Positions 37,106 through 46,637 of a stretch of DNA of 64,000 bases are shown one piece after another. The translations under genes and the position numbers were made by a program. Numbering within the stretch: the first letter of the stretch is position 1; every line of letters starts with the position of its first letter. Under the pieces are notes generated by a model that worked only from the letters and a program-made list of their open reading frames with translations, ran no database searches and was not told the origin of the DNA. The DNA is from Flagellimonas nanhaiensis (lineage in GTDB: Bacteria > Bacteroidota > Bacteroidia > Flavobacteriales > Flavobacteriaceae). The stretch is from assembly GCF_003382275.1 (NCBI RefSeq), contig NZ_QTJX01000001.1, forward strand, positions 930,001 to 994,000. Reading direction: 5' to 3'.

Positions 37106-37145
37106 CTGATTATCTTATACCCGAATAATTACAAAACACCTGTTT

Positions 37146-38336
37146 ATGTTTAAAAAAATTGGTCCAGGAATTCTTGTAGCCGCCGCGTTTGTCGGACCGG
37201 GAACCATCACAATATGTACTTTGGCCGGAGTTCATTTTGGATATGCATTGATTTGGGCCATTCTGGTTTCCATGCTGGCGACCATACTTCTGCAGGAAAT
37301 GGCCAGTAGAATAGGAGTGGTTACCCAGACAGGGTTAGCAGATATCATCAAAAGAGAATTGCACAATCCATGGGTGAAGGGTTTTGTAATTACAATAATA
37401 CTTGGTGCCATACTAGTTGGAAATGCTGCTTATGAAGCCGGCAACATTGGTGGAGCAACCTTAGGATTGGAACAATTGTTCCAATCTAGTCAACTGGAAC
37501 CCTTTTATCCTTCCATGCTTGGAGCACTGGCTTTTCTGCTGCTATGGTTTGGAACATACAAAACCCTTGAAAAAGTATTCATGGTGCTGGTAGGCGTTAT
37601 GGGAGTGTGTTTTCTGGTCTGTGCCATAATCACAAAACCTTCGGTAATGGAAATAGTTAAAGGAGCCCTTATTCCAAGATTGCCCGAGGGAAGTTTACTA
37701 TCGGTAATAGCCTTGGTAGGTACCACTGTTGTTCCGTACAATTTGTTTTTGCATGCCTCACTCGTGAAGGAAAAATGGAAATCACATTCCGATCTCAAAA
37801 AGGTAAGGTGGGATACTGCAATTTCCATTGGTGTAGGTGGATTGGTCTCCATAGCCATCTTGATCACCGCTTCCGCTGCGCCTATTGAGGATGTAACCTC
37901 CGCCGGCGATATGGCCAAAGGCCTTGAGCCACTATTTGGGAAAGGAGCTACATATTTTATGGCACTGGGACTTTTGGCCGCGGGAGTAACATCAGCCATT
38001 ACCGCTCCACTTGCTGCGTCTTTTGTTGCCAGTAGCTGTTTTGGATGGGAAGGTGGAATGCAGGATAAAAGATTCAAACTGGTTTGGATCATTGTGCTGT
38101 TTTTTGGTGTGTTCTTTTTGTCTTTTGACATAAAACCGATTGAGGTCATTCAATTTGCACAAGTAGCCAATGGGATTTTACTGCCGGTCATTGCAATGCT
38201 ATTGCTCTGGATGGTGAATAAAAAATCGGTGATGGGTAAATTCAGAAATTCGTTTGTACAAAATGCCTTGGGAATAGCCATTGTGGCATTTACACTGTTT
38301 CTGGGCATAAAAAGTATCATAAAAGTAATTGGATAA
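37146..38336 (+). CDS. NRAMP-fold transporter lacking metal ligands, candidate 5-oxoproline importer
   Basis: Membrane transporter of the LeuT fold with about 11 segments (396 residues). It aligns with NRAMP/MntH, for example GPGILVAAAFVGPGTITIC, but the metal-binding DPGN of TM1 is G17-P-G-T20 and the TM6 MPH motif is V196-P-Y198, so both Asp and Asn and the Met/His ligands are gone. Manganese or iron transport is therefore unlikely. It starts an operon with pxpA, pxpB and pxpC (5 bp to pxpA), and a similar arrangement is known in Bacillus (ycsG-ycsF-kipI-kipA). Import of pyroglutamate or a related solute is inferred from context. Confidence 0.85.
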   Translation: MFKKIGPGILVAAAFVGPGTITICTLAGVHFGYALIWAILVSMLATILLQEMASRIGVVTQTGLADIIKRELHNPWVKGFVITIILGAILVGNAAYEAGNIGGATLGLEQLFQSSQLEPFYPSMLGALAFLLLWFGTYKTLEKVFMVLVGVMGVCFLVCAIITKPSVMEIVKGALIPRLPEGSLLSVIALVGTTVVPYNLFLHASLVKEKWKSHSDLKKVRWDTAISIGVGGLVSIAILITASAAPIEDVTSAGDMAKGLEPLFGKGATYFMALGLLAAGVTSAITAPLAASFVASSCFGWEGGMQDKRFKLVWIIVLFFGVFFLSFDIKPIEVIQFAQVANGILLPVIAMLLLWMVNKKSVMGKFRNSFVQNALGIAIVAFTLFLGIKSIIKVIG

Positions 38337-38341
38337 ACCAA

Positions 38342-39085
38342 ATGGGAACATGGTCAATAGATATCAACTGTGATGTTGGTGAAGGGGTTGGGAACGAGGC
38401 AGAACTGTTTCCACTGATAAGCTCTTGCAATATAGCTTGTGGAGGTCACGCAGGTGATTCTCAGAGTATGTCCGAGATAATAGAGTTGGCTACTCAGAAT
38501 GGAGTCAAAATTGGTGTGCATCCGTCTTATCCGGATAAAAAGAATTTTGGCAGGGAAGTCATGGATATTTCGTCTATGGAACTCCAAAAAAGTTTGTCCG
38601 AACAACTCGTGACCTTTGATGAGATTTTGAAACAACAGCAAGGAAAACTGCATCATATTAAAGCACATGGCGCACTGTATAACCAAACCGCCAAAGATTT
38701 GGGGTTGGCCAAAACCTATTTGGATACAGTGGAACAATACAACAAGGTAGTGCTATTGTATGTTCCTTATGGGTCTGTAATAGCAAAAGAAGCCAAGAAA
38801 AGGGGCTTTCCTGTTTGGTACGAGGCTTTTGCAGATCGGAGTTACAATGAAGATTTAAGTTTAGTGTCCCGAAAACAAGAAAACGCGCTTATAAAAGAAC
38901 CTAAAAAAGTACTGGAGCACGTACTTCCCATGATAAAAGAAGGAAAAGTATTTGCTACGACGGGGAAACCAATACAAATTCAAACGGAGACCCTATGCGT
39001 GCATGGTGACACCGCTTCTGCTTTGGAAATATTAACGTATCTTTCACAAATGTTACCCAAACACAAGGTACAATTAAGACCGTGA
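38342..39085 (+). CDS. pxpA: 5-oxoprolinase subunit A (LamB/YcsF family)
   Basis: Component of the prokaryotic ATP-dependent 5-oxoprolinase, which opens pyroglutamate to glutamate. The 247 residues show the family hallmarks DINCDVGEG at the N-terminus, SSCNIACGGHAGD, GVHPSYPDKKNFGR and HIKAHGALYNQ, and the late CVHGDTASA. Its stop overlaps the pxpB start by 4 bp (GTGA). It sits 5 bp after the NRAMP-fold gene. Confidence 0.95.
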   Translation: MGTWSIDINCDVGEGVGNEAELFPLISSCNIACGGHAGDSQSMSEIIELATQNGVKIGVHPSYPDKKNFGREVMDISSMELQKSLSEQLVTFDEILKQQQGKLHHIKAHGALYNQTAKDLGLAKTYLDTVEQYNKVVLLYVPYGSVIAKEAKKRGFPVWYEAFADRSYNEDLSLVSRKQENALIKEPKKVLEHVLPMIKEGKVFATTGKPIQIQTETLCVHGDTASALEILTYLSQMLPKHKVQLRP

Positions 39086-39816
39086 AAAGTTACCCCATCC
39101 ACATTGAGCCTTTCGGGAAAAGTGCTGTACTGGTTGCATGGCCAAATCAAGTAGAGGAATCCATTCTTCAAGATATTCTGGAATTTGCCAACAATTTTCG
39201 GGCTCTAAAGCTAGAAGGTTGGGAGTTGGTAATCGCCTATAACTCCATTACCATGATTCAAAATGATGGGATTTTGGATTTTGGAGAGATCAAAGAGCTC
39301 ATTTTGGAGTGCCATTCAAAGCCAAAAGCTGAAAATCAAAAGAAAGAACGGTATTTATGGCGTATTCCTGTCTGTTACGAAAGAGAATTTGGGATAGATA
39401 TTGACGAGGTCGCTGAAACCTTGAACTTATCACCAGAACAACTTATAGATCAGCATACTTCTCAACAATATATAGTGTATGGCATTGGGTTTCTACCTGG
39501 ATTCATGTATTTGGGAGGGTTGCCTTCGTCCCTTGAAATTCCAAGGAGGGCAGAACCAAGACTAAATGTATCCAAGGGTTCTGTAGGACTGGCTGGAAAA
39601 CAAACCGGAATATATCCGCAAGATTCTCCAGGAGGATGGAACATAATCGGTAATTGCCCCATACCTCTTTTTGATTCTTCTAGAGAGACCCCTTGTTTTG
39701 TTTCCGTAGGGGATAAGGTTCAGTTCTATGAAATATCAAAAGCAGAGTATGATCTAAGAATCATTGAAGCAGAGGTAGGAATTTATAAACTAGAGAAACT
39801 TACAATAGATGCTTAA
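39082..39816 (+). CDS. pxpB: 5-oxoprolinase subunit B (KipI family)
   Basis: 244-residue subunit with GTG start coupled to pxpA. The C-terminal cyclophilin-like domain has the family motif YGIGFLPGFMYLGGLP, with PRLNVSKGSVGLAGKQTGIYP and SPGGWNIIGNCP. In Bacillus the homologue KipI was first described as an inhibitor of the sporulation kinase KinA; the operon context here supports the oxoprolinase role. It overlaps pxpC by 8 bp. Confidence 0.94.
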   Translation: MKSYPIHIEPFGKSAVLVAWPNQVEESILQDILEFANNFRALKLEGWELVIAYNSITMIQNDGILDFGEIKELILECHSKPKAENQKKERYLWRIPVCYEREFGIDIDEVAETLNLSPEQLIDQHTSQQYIVYGIGFLPGFMYLGGLPSSLEIPRRAEPRLNVSKGSVGLAGKQTGIYPQDSPGGWNIIGNCPIPLFDSSRETPCFVSVGDKVQFYEISKAEYDLRIIEAEVGIYKLEKLTIDA

Positions 39817-40648
39817 GGTTCTAAAATCCGGTTTTTTCACCACCATTCAGGATTTGGGCAGATTCGGTTATCGTGATAACGGAGTTCCAGTTTCCGGGGC
39901 AATGGATAAGTTTGCTGTAAAAAAGGGCAATCAGTTGTTGGAAAACCAAGCAAATGCTGCGGTATTGGAAATTACCATGACCGGTCCAACACTCCAGTTT
40001 GAAGCTCCTACCTATATATGTTTGTCCGGAGCCGATATTTCTCCATTGCTAAACCAAGAGCCTGTTCAAAACTATCAAGTGGTAAAGGTATCCAAAGGGG
40101 ATACTTTATCTTTTGGAAGACTGAACTGTGGTTTTAGGTGCTATTTGGCAATTAAAGGAGGCTTTAAAACCCCTGAGGTTTTAGGAAGTAGATCTTTGTA
40201 TGTTCCTGTGACCAAAAACAAATGTTTGCAAAAAGAAGAAGAGATTGCTTATGAGGAAACAACTTCCTTTATTCCCGCAATTTCCGAAATTAAAATTCCA
40301 GACCATTTTGATGGCAGTGAAATAGAAGTTCAAAGAGGCCCAGAGTTTTCTATGTTGTCAGATAGTCAATTGGCTGCCATTTTTTCAAAACCCTTTACAG
40401 TTTCAGAGAAAAACAACAGAATGGCCTATCAACTCTCCGAGTTGATCCCGGGACACACCCATTCCATGCTTACATCAGGGACCTTGCCCGGAACGGTTCA
40501 ATTGACACCAGCAGGAAGGATGATCATTCTTATGAAAGATGGGCAGACCACAGGTGGGTACCCCAGAATACTTCAACTTTCAGAAGAAGCCATCTGTAAA
40601 CTGGCCCAGAAAAAGTTTGGAGATGAAATAATGCTCAAACTGTTGTAA
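39809..40648 (+). CDS. pxpC: 5-oxoprolinase subunit C (KipA family)
   Basis: 279-residue subunit of the cyclophilin-like biotin-dependent carboxyltransferase fold (AHS2). Visible motifs are the N-terminal SGFFTTIQDLGRFGYRDNGV, PVSGAMDKFA, CLSGADISPLL, GFRCYLAIKGGF and, near the end, GTLPGTVQLTPAGRMIILMKDGQTTGGY. It completes the three-subunit enzyme with pxpA and pxpB. The sequence beyond the stop holds the ilv leader region, so the operon probably ends here. Confidence 0.95.
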   Translation: MLKVLKSGFFTTIQDLGRFGYRDNGVPVSGAMDKFAVKKGNQLLENQANAAVLEITMTGPTLQFEAPTYICLSGADISPLLNQEPVQNYQVVKVSKGDTLSFGRLNCGFRCYLAIKGGFKTPEVLGSRSLYVPVTKNKCLQKEEEIAYEETTSFIPAISEIKIPDHFDGSEIEVQRGPEFSMLSDSQLAAIFSKPFTVSEKNNRMAYQLSELIPGHTHSMLTSGTLPGTVQLTPAGRMIILMKDGQTTGGYPRILQLSEEAICKLAQKKFGDEIMLKLL

Positions 40649-40718
40649 TTCATGATTTTCAGATTGTTTACTTTGCTCCGCCGGTTCATCTTGCTAATAT
40701 GCTGAACTGATTTCCTTT

Positions 40719-40726
40719 TAAATTTG
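40719..40726 (+). promoter_or_regulatory. -7 element of the ilv operon promoter
   Basis: TAAATTTG matches TAnnTTTG exactly and lies 45 bp before the leader peptide ATG, so transcription would start near 40733 and include the whole attenuator. A matching TTG at -33 is not well placed. Confidence 0.5.
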
Positions 40727-40770
40727 AAGGCCAGCTTTTGCTGCTTGAAATTTTTTTGTACTATTGAAGT

Positions 40771-40827
40771 ATGAAACTAAAAAATGTAATCATTAATGTA
40801 GTCATTATCGTCCCAGACCGGGAATGA
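40771..40827 (+). CDS. ilvL: ilv leader peptide
   Basis: Short open frame of 18 codons, MKLKNVIINVVIIVPDRE, ending in TGA. Residues 6-14 (VIINVVIIV) are four Val, four Ile and one Asn, the expected control codons for a branched-chain amino acid operon. It lies immediately before the antiterminator and terminator segments upstream of ilvD. The stop codon overlaps the first bases of the antiterminator arm, as required for ribosome-mediated attenuation. Symbol by analogy with enterobacterial ilv leaders; there is no claim of homology. Confidence 0.85.
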   Translation: MKLKNVIINVVIIVPDRE

Positions 40828-40886
40828 TACAGACTTGTTATTGATTAAAAAAAAGCCTGTATCAAATTGAGATACAGGCTTTTTTT
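40825..40886 (+). promoter_or_regulatory. Transcription attenuator of the ilv operon (antiterminator and terminator)
   Basis: Region 2 (TGATACAGACTT, 40825-40836) can pair with region 3 (AAGCCTGTATCA, 40853-40864) with 11 of 12 bases matched. Region 3 can instead pair with region 4: 40851-40863 and 40871-40883 form a perfect 13-bp stem with a 7-base loop, followed by a T-run to 40886. The two structures exclude each other. Ribosomes stalled on Val/Ile codons would leave region 2 free and let transcription continue; ribosomes reaching the TGA at 40825 would cover it and cause termination. Confidence 0.85.
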
Positions 40887-41076
40887 ATGGTAGTAAAAAT
40901 AAATGGATATGGGATTTTAATCGGCATAAATCGCTGTATATCAAATAGATAAATTAATAATGTTTTAAATGGATTTAGAACCCCCAAAATTGTTGAAAAT
41001 ACAGGGCTTTTTTAACATCTATATTTGAATTACAGAGCAGATTTAACCGAATCCACCATCTGAATGCAATTAGAAA

Positions 41077-42753
41077 ATGGAATTGAACAAGTTTAGTAAA
41101 AATGTGACCCAAGACCCTACCCAACCCGCTGCTCAAGCTATGCTTTATGCAATAGGGTTGACTGAAGATGACTTGAAAAAACCTTTGGTAGGTATTGGAA
41201 GCACAGGGTATGAGGGCAACCCATGTAACATGCACTTAAACCAACTTTCAACCTACGTAAAAGACGGTACAAAAGAAGGCGACTTAGTAGGGTTGATTTT
41301 TAATACCATAGGGGTAAGCGATGGAATTTCCATGGGAACCTATGGCATGCGTTATTCTCTACCTTCCCGTGATATTATTGCTGACTCAATGGAAACGGTG
41401 GTTCAGGCCATGAATTATGATGCCCTGATTACTGTGGTTGGCTGTGACAAAAATATGCCCGGCGCACTCATGGCTATGATTCGTCTTAACAGGCCATCCA
41501 TTTTGGTATATGGAGGCACAATAGCTTCAGGTTGCCATAACAATAGAAAGTTGGACATTGTTTCAGCTTTTGAAGCTTGGGGCGAGAAAGTCGCTGGAAC
41601 TATGAATGAAGGCGAATATAAAAATGTAATTCAGAATGCATGCCCGGGAGCAGGTGCTTGCGGAGGAATGTATACCGCTAACACCATGGCTTCAGCTATA
41701 GAGGCCTTAGGAATGGCTTTGCCTTATAACTCGTCCAATCCCGCCGAAGGGGACCACAAAAAGAAGGACTGTATCGCTGCGGGTAAAGCTTTAAAACACT
41801 TATTGGAAAACGACATAAAACCTAGTGATATCATCACCAAAAAATCCCTTGAAAACGCAATTCGTCTTGTGGTGGTCTTGGGAGGTTCTACCAACGCGGT
41901 CCTTCACTTTTTAGCGATTGCCAAAGCAGCGGACATTGACTTTGGATTGGAAGATTTTCAACGAATAAGTGATTCAACTCCATTTTTGGCAGATTTAAAA
42001 CCTAGTGGAAAATATTTGATGGAGGATCTCCACAACGTTGGAGGGATACCTGCGGTAATGAAATTTATGCTGAAAAAAGGAATGCTTCATGGAGATTGTC
42101 TCACCGTAACAGGTAAAACGGTAGCTGAAAATCTGGCAAATGTTCCTGATTTGGATGATAACCAAAAAGTGGTCATGGATTTGGACAATCCTATTAAAGA
42201 AACGGGCCACCTAAGAATACTCCACGGAAATCTGGCTAAAGATGGTGCTGTTGCCAAGATTACTGGTAAGGAAGGATTGTTTTTTTCAGGGCCAGCCAAG
42301 GTTTTTGAAGGAGAATTTGCAGCCAATGACGGTATTAAAAATGGCTTGGTAAAGAAAGGTGATGTTGTTGTAATAAGGTACGAAGGCCCAAAAGGAGGGC
42401 CTGGAATGCCAGAAATGTTGAAACCTACTGCTGCTATTATGGGAGCCGGATTGGGTAAAGAAGTCGCCTTGATCACGGATGGTAGATTTTCTGGTGGAAC
42501 GCATGGTTTTGTTGTTGGGCACATAGCTCCGGAAGCACAGGATGGAGGGGCAATAGCCTTGGTTGAAGATGGGGATGTTATCACTATTGATGCGGAGAAA
42601 AATAGCATTTCAGTTGCACTTTCCGATGAAGAGCTGGAAAAAAGAAAAGAGAATTGGGTTCAACCTCCTTTGAAAGTAAAAAAAGGGAGTTTATATAAAT
42701 ATGCCAAAACGGTTTCATCTGCCTCAGAAGGTTGTGTTACCGATTTAATCTAG
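41077..42753 (+). CDS. ilvD: Dihydroxy-acid dehydratase
   Basis: Iron-sulfur enzyme that dehydrates 2,3-dihydroxy-isovalerate and -methylvalerate, the third step of valine and isoleucine synthesis. The 558 residues have the cluster cysteines Cys50 (GNPC), Cys123 ([13 protein letters not shown]) and Cys195 ([16 protein letters not shown]). The substrate-site Ser region [21 protein letters not shown] near the C-terminus is intact. It is the first structural gene after the attenuator, with 190 bp of leader RNA after the terminator stem. ilvB follows after 26 bp. Confidence 0.97.
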   Translation: MELNKFSKNVTQDPTQPAAQAMLYAIGLTEDDLKKPLVGIGSTGYEGNPCNMHLNQLSTYVKDGTKEGDLVGLIFNTIGVSDGISMGTYGMRYSLPSRDIIADSMETVVQAMNYDALITVVGCDKNMPGALMAMIRLNRPSILVYGGTIASGCHNNRKLDIVSAFEAWGEKVAGTMNEGEYKNVIQNACPGAGACGGMYTANTMASAIEALGMALPYNSSNPAEGDHKKKDCIAAGKALKHLLENDIKPSDIITKKSLENAIRLVVVLGGSTNAVLHFLAIAKAADIDFGLEDFQRISDSTPFLADLKPSGKYLMEDLHNVGGIPAVMKFMLKKGMLHGDCLTVTGKTVAENLANVPDLDDNQKVVMDLDNPIKETGHLRILHGNLAKDGAVAKITGKEGLFFSGPAKVFEGEFAANDGIKNGLVKKGDVVVIRYEGPKGGPGMPEMLKPTAAIMGAGLGKEVALITDGRFSGGTHGFVVGHIAPEAQDGGAIALVEDGDVITIDAEKNSISVALSDEELEKRKENWVQPPLKVKKGSLYKYAKTVSSASEGCVTDLI

Positions 42754-42779
42754 AAGGTATTGTTTTAAAACTTGGGCTT

Positions 42780-44513
42780 ATGGAAACATTAAAAGCACAA
42801 AAAGAAAGTAAAAAAAAGGAAAAGGCAATTAAAATTACTGGCGCAGAAGCCATAATTCATTGCCTATTGGCCGAGGGGGTAGATTTAATCTATGGCTATC
42901 CCGGAGGTGCGATCATGCCAGTTTATGACGAACTTTATAAGTTTCAGGATAAACTGACTCATGTCTTGACAAGACACGAGCAAGGTGCCACCCATGCGGC
43001 ACAAGGTTATGCTAGGGTAAGCGGAAAAGTAGGGGTGGCTATGGCCACTTCGGGGCCGGGAGCGACAAATCTGGTAACCGGTTTGGCGGATGCACAGATT
43101 GATTCTACGCCAGTTGTATGCATAACAGGACAGGTACCGCGTCATCTGCTGGGCTCAGATGCATTTCAAGAAACCGATATTGTCGGAATCTCTACTCCGG
43201 TCACTAAATGGAACTATCAGGTTACCAAGGCCAGTGAGATACCTGAGATTATGGCCAAAGCTTTTTATATAGCCAAATCAGGTAGGCCGGGTCCGGTTTT
43301 GGTGGACATCACTAAAAATGCCCAATTTGAAGAATTGGACTTCGTTTATGAAAAGTGTACAGGTGTCAGAAGCTATAAACCCGTTCCAGAGCCAGATTTA
43401 AAATCCATTGAAGCAGCAGCAGAGTTGATCAACAATGCCAAGAAACCTTATATAGTTTTCGGTCAGGGAGTTATTTTAGGACATGCTGAAGAGGAATTGA
43501 AAGCTTTGGTGGAGAAAGCAGGTATTCCAGCGGCTTGGACCATTCTTGGGCTATCTGCTTTGGATACGGACCACCCTTTGAACGTGGGAATGGTGGGAAT
43601 GCACGGAAACTACGGGCCAAATGTTTTAACAAATGAATGCGATGTACTTATAGCCATAGGTATGCGATTTGATGATCGGGTTACAGGTAACCTGGATACG
43701 TATGCCAAACAGGCCAAAGTCATTCATTTTGAAATAGACCCTGCTGAAATCAACAAAAATGTAAAAGTAGACGTGGCAGTGCTTGGAAATGCCAAGCAAA
43801 CCCTAGATCTGTTATTGCCACTTGTTCAGCCAAACGAACATAAGGAGTGGAAGGCCGAGTTTGATAAAAAATATCAAATAGAATATGACGAGGTCATCCA
43901 AAAAGACATAAACCCTACAAAACAAGGCCTTACCATGGGTGAGGTTGTGGAGCAAATCAACGTAGCATCCCAGCATAAGGCAGTTATTGTTACGGATGTT
44001 GGGCAACACCAGATGATTACTTGCAGATATGTCAAATTCAAACAATCCAAGAGTAATATTACTTCCGGTGGGCTTGGGACCATGGGATTTGCCCTGCCTG
44101 CGGCTATCGGAGCTAAGATGGGCGCTCAGGAGAGAGAAGTGGTTGCAATCATAGGTGATGGAGGGTATCAGATGACCATTCAGGAATTGGGGGTGATTTT
44201 TCAGCACAATCTAGCCGTTAAAATTGTGGTCCTGAACAATGATCATTTGGGAATGGTTCGTCAATGGCAAGAACTATTTTTTGAGAGCAGGTATGCCTCT
44301 ACGGTCATGACCAACCCAGATTTTGTAAAAATTGCGGAAGGATATCATATCAAATCGAGGAGAGTAGCGGAGCGTGGAGAATTAAAAGATGCCATCGAAG
44401 AAATGATGGCTTCCAAAGAACCATACTTTTTGGAAGTAAAGGTTGAAAAGGAAGACAACGTATTTCCAATGATTCCTTCCGGAGCTTCGGTTTCTGATAT
44501 TAGATTAAAATAA
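42780..44513 (+). CDS. ilvB: Acetolactate synthase, large catalytic subunit
   Basis: Thiamine diphosphate enzyme for the first common step of branched-chain amino acid synthesis. The ATG at 42780 gives 577 residues (METLKAQKESKK); an upstream in-frame TTG overlapping ilvD is rejected. Motifs: GYPGGAIMPVYDEL, catalytic Glu in RHEQGATHAAQGYARVSG, FAD-domain RFDDRVTGNL, and the ThDP motif GDGGYQMTIQELGVIFQHNL. It pairs with the regulatory subunit encoded by ilvN, 72 bp downstream. Confidence 0.97.
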   Translation: METLKAQKESKKKEKAIKITGAEAIIHCLLAEGVDLIYGYPGGAIMPVYDELYKFQDKLTHVLTRHEQGATHAAQGYARVSGKVGVAMATSGPGATNLVTGLADAQIDSTPVVCITGQVPRHLLGSDAFQETDIVGISTPVTKWNYQVTKASEIPEIMAKAFYIAKSGRPGPVLVDITKNAQFEELDFVYEKCTGVRSYKPVPEPDLKSIEAAAELINNAKKPYIVFGQGVILGHAEEELKALVEKAGIPAAWTILGLSALDTDHPLNVGMVGMHGNYGPNVLTNECDVLIAIGMRFDDRVTGNLDTYAKQAKVIHFEIDPAEINKNVKVDVAVLGNAKQTLDLLLPLVQPNEHKEWKAEFDKKYQIEYDEVIQKDINPTKQGLTMGEVVEQINVASQHKAVIVTDVGQHQMITCRYVKFKQSKSNITSGGLGTMGFALPAAIGAKMGAQEREVVAIIGDGGYQMTIQELGVIFQHNLAVKIVVLNNDHLGMVRQWQELFFESRYASTVMTNPDFVKIAEGYHIKSRRVAERGELKDAIEEMMASKEPYFLEVKVEKEDNVFPMIPSGASVSDIRLK

Positions 44514-44527
44514 TTGAAAAACTTGTA

Positions 44528-44567
44528 CCATTCGAAATTGCTAGGATTGACCTTTAGAATCGAATGG
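44528..44567 (+). repeat. Inverted repeat in the ilvB-ilvN gap
   Basis: CCATTCGA (44528-44535) and TCGAATGG (44560-44567) are perfect 8-bp complements around 24 bases inside the 72-bp intercistronic gap. No T-run follows, so it could be an mRNA stability or translation element rather than a terminator. Confidence 0.4.
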
Positions 44568-44585
44568 CAATAGGATAAAAACACT

Positions 44586-45113
44586 ATGGAAAAACAATGG
44601 TTCACCATTTCGGTCTATGCGGAAAATAATGTGGGACTACTCAATAGAATTTCCGGAATATTCTTAAAGAGACACATTAATATAGAAGGTTTAAATGTCT
44701 CTAAATCAGAAATTGAACATGTTTCAAAATTCACTATCGTGGTTTATACCACTGAAGACTGGACAAGAAAAATAGTAGGGCAGATAGAGAAACAAATTGA
44801 GGTGATAAAGGCCTTCTATCACGTAGATGATGAAATCATTTATCAAGAGTCTGCTCTATTTAAAATAGCTTCTCGTTTGTTGTTTGATGAACGTCAGATT
44901 CAGAACATCATCAAAGAGAGCAACTCGCAGATAGTTACCGTTAGCCGAGACTTTTTTGTGTTGGCCAAGACGGGTAGACGCCATGAAATTGACGAAATGC
45001 ATGACGCCCTGGAACCCTATGGTATTATGCAATTTGTTAGATCGGGAAGGATTGCGGTAACAAAAGCGGAAATGCCAATCACAAGTATTTTAGCAGAATT
45101 TCAAGAACAATAA
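44586..45113 (+). CDS. ilvN: Acetolactate synthase, small regulatory subunit
   Basis: 175-residue subunit that confers activity enhancement and valine feedback control on IlvB. The ACT domain (about 4-78) begins FTISVYAENNVGLLNRISGIFLKR with the typical NxxGxLxR signature; the C-terminal ALS_ss domain (about 95-165) contains ESNSQIVTVSRDFFVLAKTG. Its separate position after a hairpin-forming gap might tune its dose relative to IlvB. Confidence 0.95.
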   Translation: MEKQWFTISVYAENNVGLLNRISGIFLKRHINIEGLNVSKSEIEHVSKFTIVVYTTEDWTRKIVGQIEKQIEVIKAFYHVDDEIIYQESALFKIASRLLFDERQIQNIIKESNSQIVTVSRDFFVLAKTGRRHEIDEMHDALEPYGIMQFVRSGRIAVTKAEMPITSILAEFQEQ

Positions 45114-45135
45114 AGCATAAACCAAAAAACAGAAA

Positions 45136-46611
45136 ATGACAAATTACTTCAACACGCTGCCACTTCGCGAGAAATTGACCCAATTGGGAAAATGTAGATT
45201 CATGGAATCCAGTGAGTTTGCAGATGGGGTAAAAGCCTTAAAAGGAAAAAAGATTGTAATTGTTGGGTGCGGTGCCCAAGGGCTTAATCAAGGATTGAAC
45301 ATGCGAGATTCCGGTCTTGATATTTCTTATGCACTAAGAGAGGCCGCCATTCAACAAGAACGCCAATCCTTTAAAAATGCCAAGGAAAATAATTTTAATG
45401 TAGGCACCTATGATGAATTGATCCCTACAGCTGATTTGGTGATAAACCTTACTCCCGACAAACAACACACTGATGTAGTAAGCACGGTGATGCCGCTAAT
45501 GAAAAAGGGAGCAACGCTTTCCTATTCGCACGGTTTCAATATCGTGGAAGAGGGGATGCAAGTAAGAGAGGACCTTACGGTAATCATGGTTGCACCAAAA
45601 AGCCCGGGTTCTGAGGTCAGGGAAGAATACAAAAGAGGATTCGGAGTTCCCACATTGATAGCTGTACATCCAGAAAACGACCCTGAAGGTAAAGGGTTGG
45701 AACAAGCAAAGGCATACGCTGCCGCAACCGGAGGCCATAGAGCTGGCGTATTGGAGTCTTCCTTTGTAGCGGAGGTAAAGTCTGATTTAATGGGAGAACA
45801 AACCATTTTATGCGGTTTATTGCAAACAGGATCTATACTCTCCTTTAATAAAATGATTGAGAAGGGGATAGATGCTGGTTATGCTTCCAAATTGATCCAA
45901 TACGGATGGGAAACCATTACCGAAGGATTAAAACAAGGTGGAATCACCAATATGATGGACCGTTTGTCAAATCCAGCAAAAATCAAAGCTTTTGACCTTG
46001 CTGAGGAGCTCAAAGGTATTATGAGACCTCTTTTCCAAAAACATATGGACGATATCATGAGCGGCCACTTCTCCAAAACCATGATGGAAGATTGGGCCAA
46101 TGGCGATAAGAACCTTTTGGATTGGCGAGCTGCGACTGGGGAAACGTCATTTGAAAAGACCCCTGCAGGGAATGATGATATTTCAGAGCAGGAGTACTAT
46201 GATAATGGTGTGCTAATGGTTGCTTTTGTGAAATCTGGTGTGGAGTTGGCCTATGAGACCATGACAGAATCAGGAATCATTGGCGAATCTGCGTATTATG
46301 AATCTCTGCACGAAACTCCTTTGATTGCCAATACCATTGCAAGGAAGAAATTGTTTGAGATGAACAGGGTTATATCAGATACTGCAGAGTATGGCTGCTA
46401 TTTGTTCGATCATGCCTGTAAGCCGCTTTTGACTGATTTCATGAAAAACATAGACACAGATGTTGTTGGTAAGACTTTTGGAGAAGGCCAGGACAACGGA
46501 GTGGACAATGTCAAACTGATTTCGGTGAACAAAGCCATACGAGAACACGATGTAGAAGTTGTTGGCGCTAGACTAAGGGCTTCCATGACTGCTATGAAAC
46601 CTATTGCCTAA
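45136..46611 (+). CDS. ilvC: Ketol-acid reductoisomerase, class II
   Basis: Magnesium- and NADPH-dependent enzyme that isomerises and reduces acetolactate. At 491 residues it is the long class II form with a duplicated C-terminal domain, as in enterobacteria and plants. The Rossmann motif is [20 protein letters not shown] and the [13 protein letters not shown] loop follows. Metal and substrate motifs include [16 protein letters not shown] and [14 protein letters not shown]. It lies 22 bp after ilvN. Confidence 0.96.
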   Translation: MTNYFNTLPLREKLTQLGKCRFMESSEFADGVKALKGKKIVIVGCGAQGLNQGLNMRDSGLDISYALREAAIQQERQSFKNAKENNFNVGTYDELIPTADLVINLTPDKQHTDVVSTVMPLMKKGATLSYSHGFNIVEEGMQVREDLTVIMVAPKSPGSEVREEYKRGFGVPTLIAVHPENDPEGKGLEQAKAYAAATGGHRAGVLESSFVAEVKSDLMGEQTILCGLLQTGSILSFNKMIEKGIDAGYASKLIQYGWETITEGLKQGGITNMMDRLSNPAKIKAFDLAEELKGIMRPLFQKHMDDIMSGHFSKTMMEDWANGDKNLLDWRAATGETSFEKTPAGNDDISEQEYYDNGVLMVAFVKSGVELAYETMTESGIIGESAYYESLHETPLIANTIARKKLFEMNRVISDTAEYGCYLFDHACKPLLTDFMKNIDTDVVGKTFGEGQDNGVDNVKLISVNKAIREHDVEVVGARLRASMTAMKPIA

Positions 46612-46637
46612 AGCAAAATGAAGGAGGTCTTTGATTT

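Noticed and set aside
37505..38149. A 214-codon minus-strand open frame inside the NRAMP-fold gene
   Set aside because: It is antisense to a clear transporter gene and has no recognisable motif.
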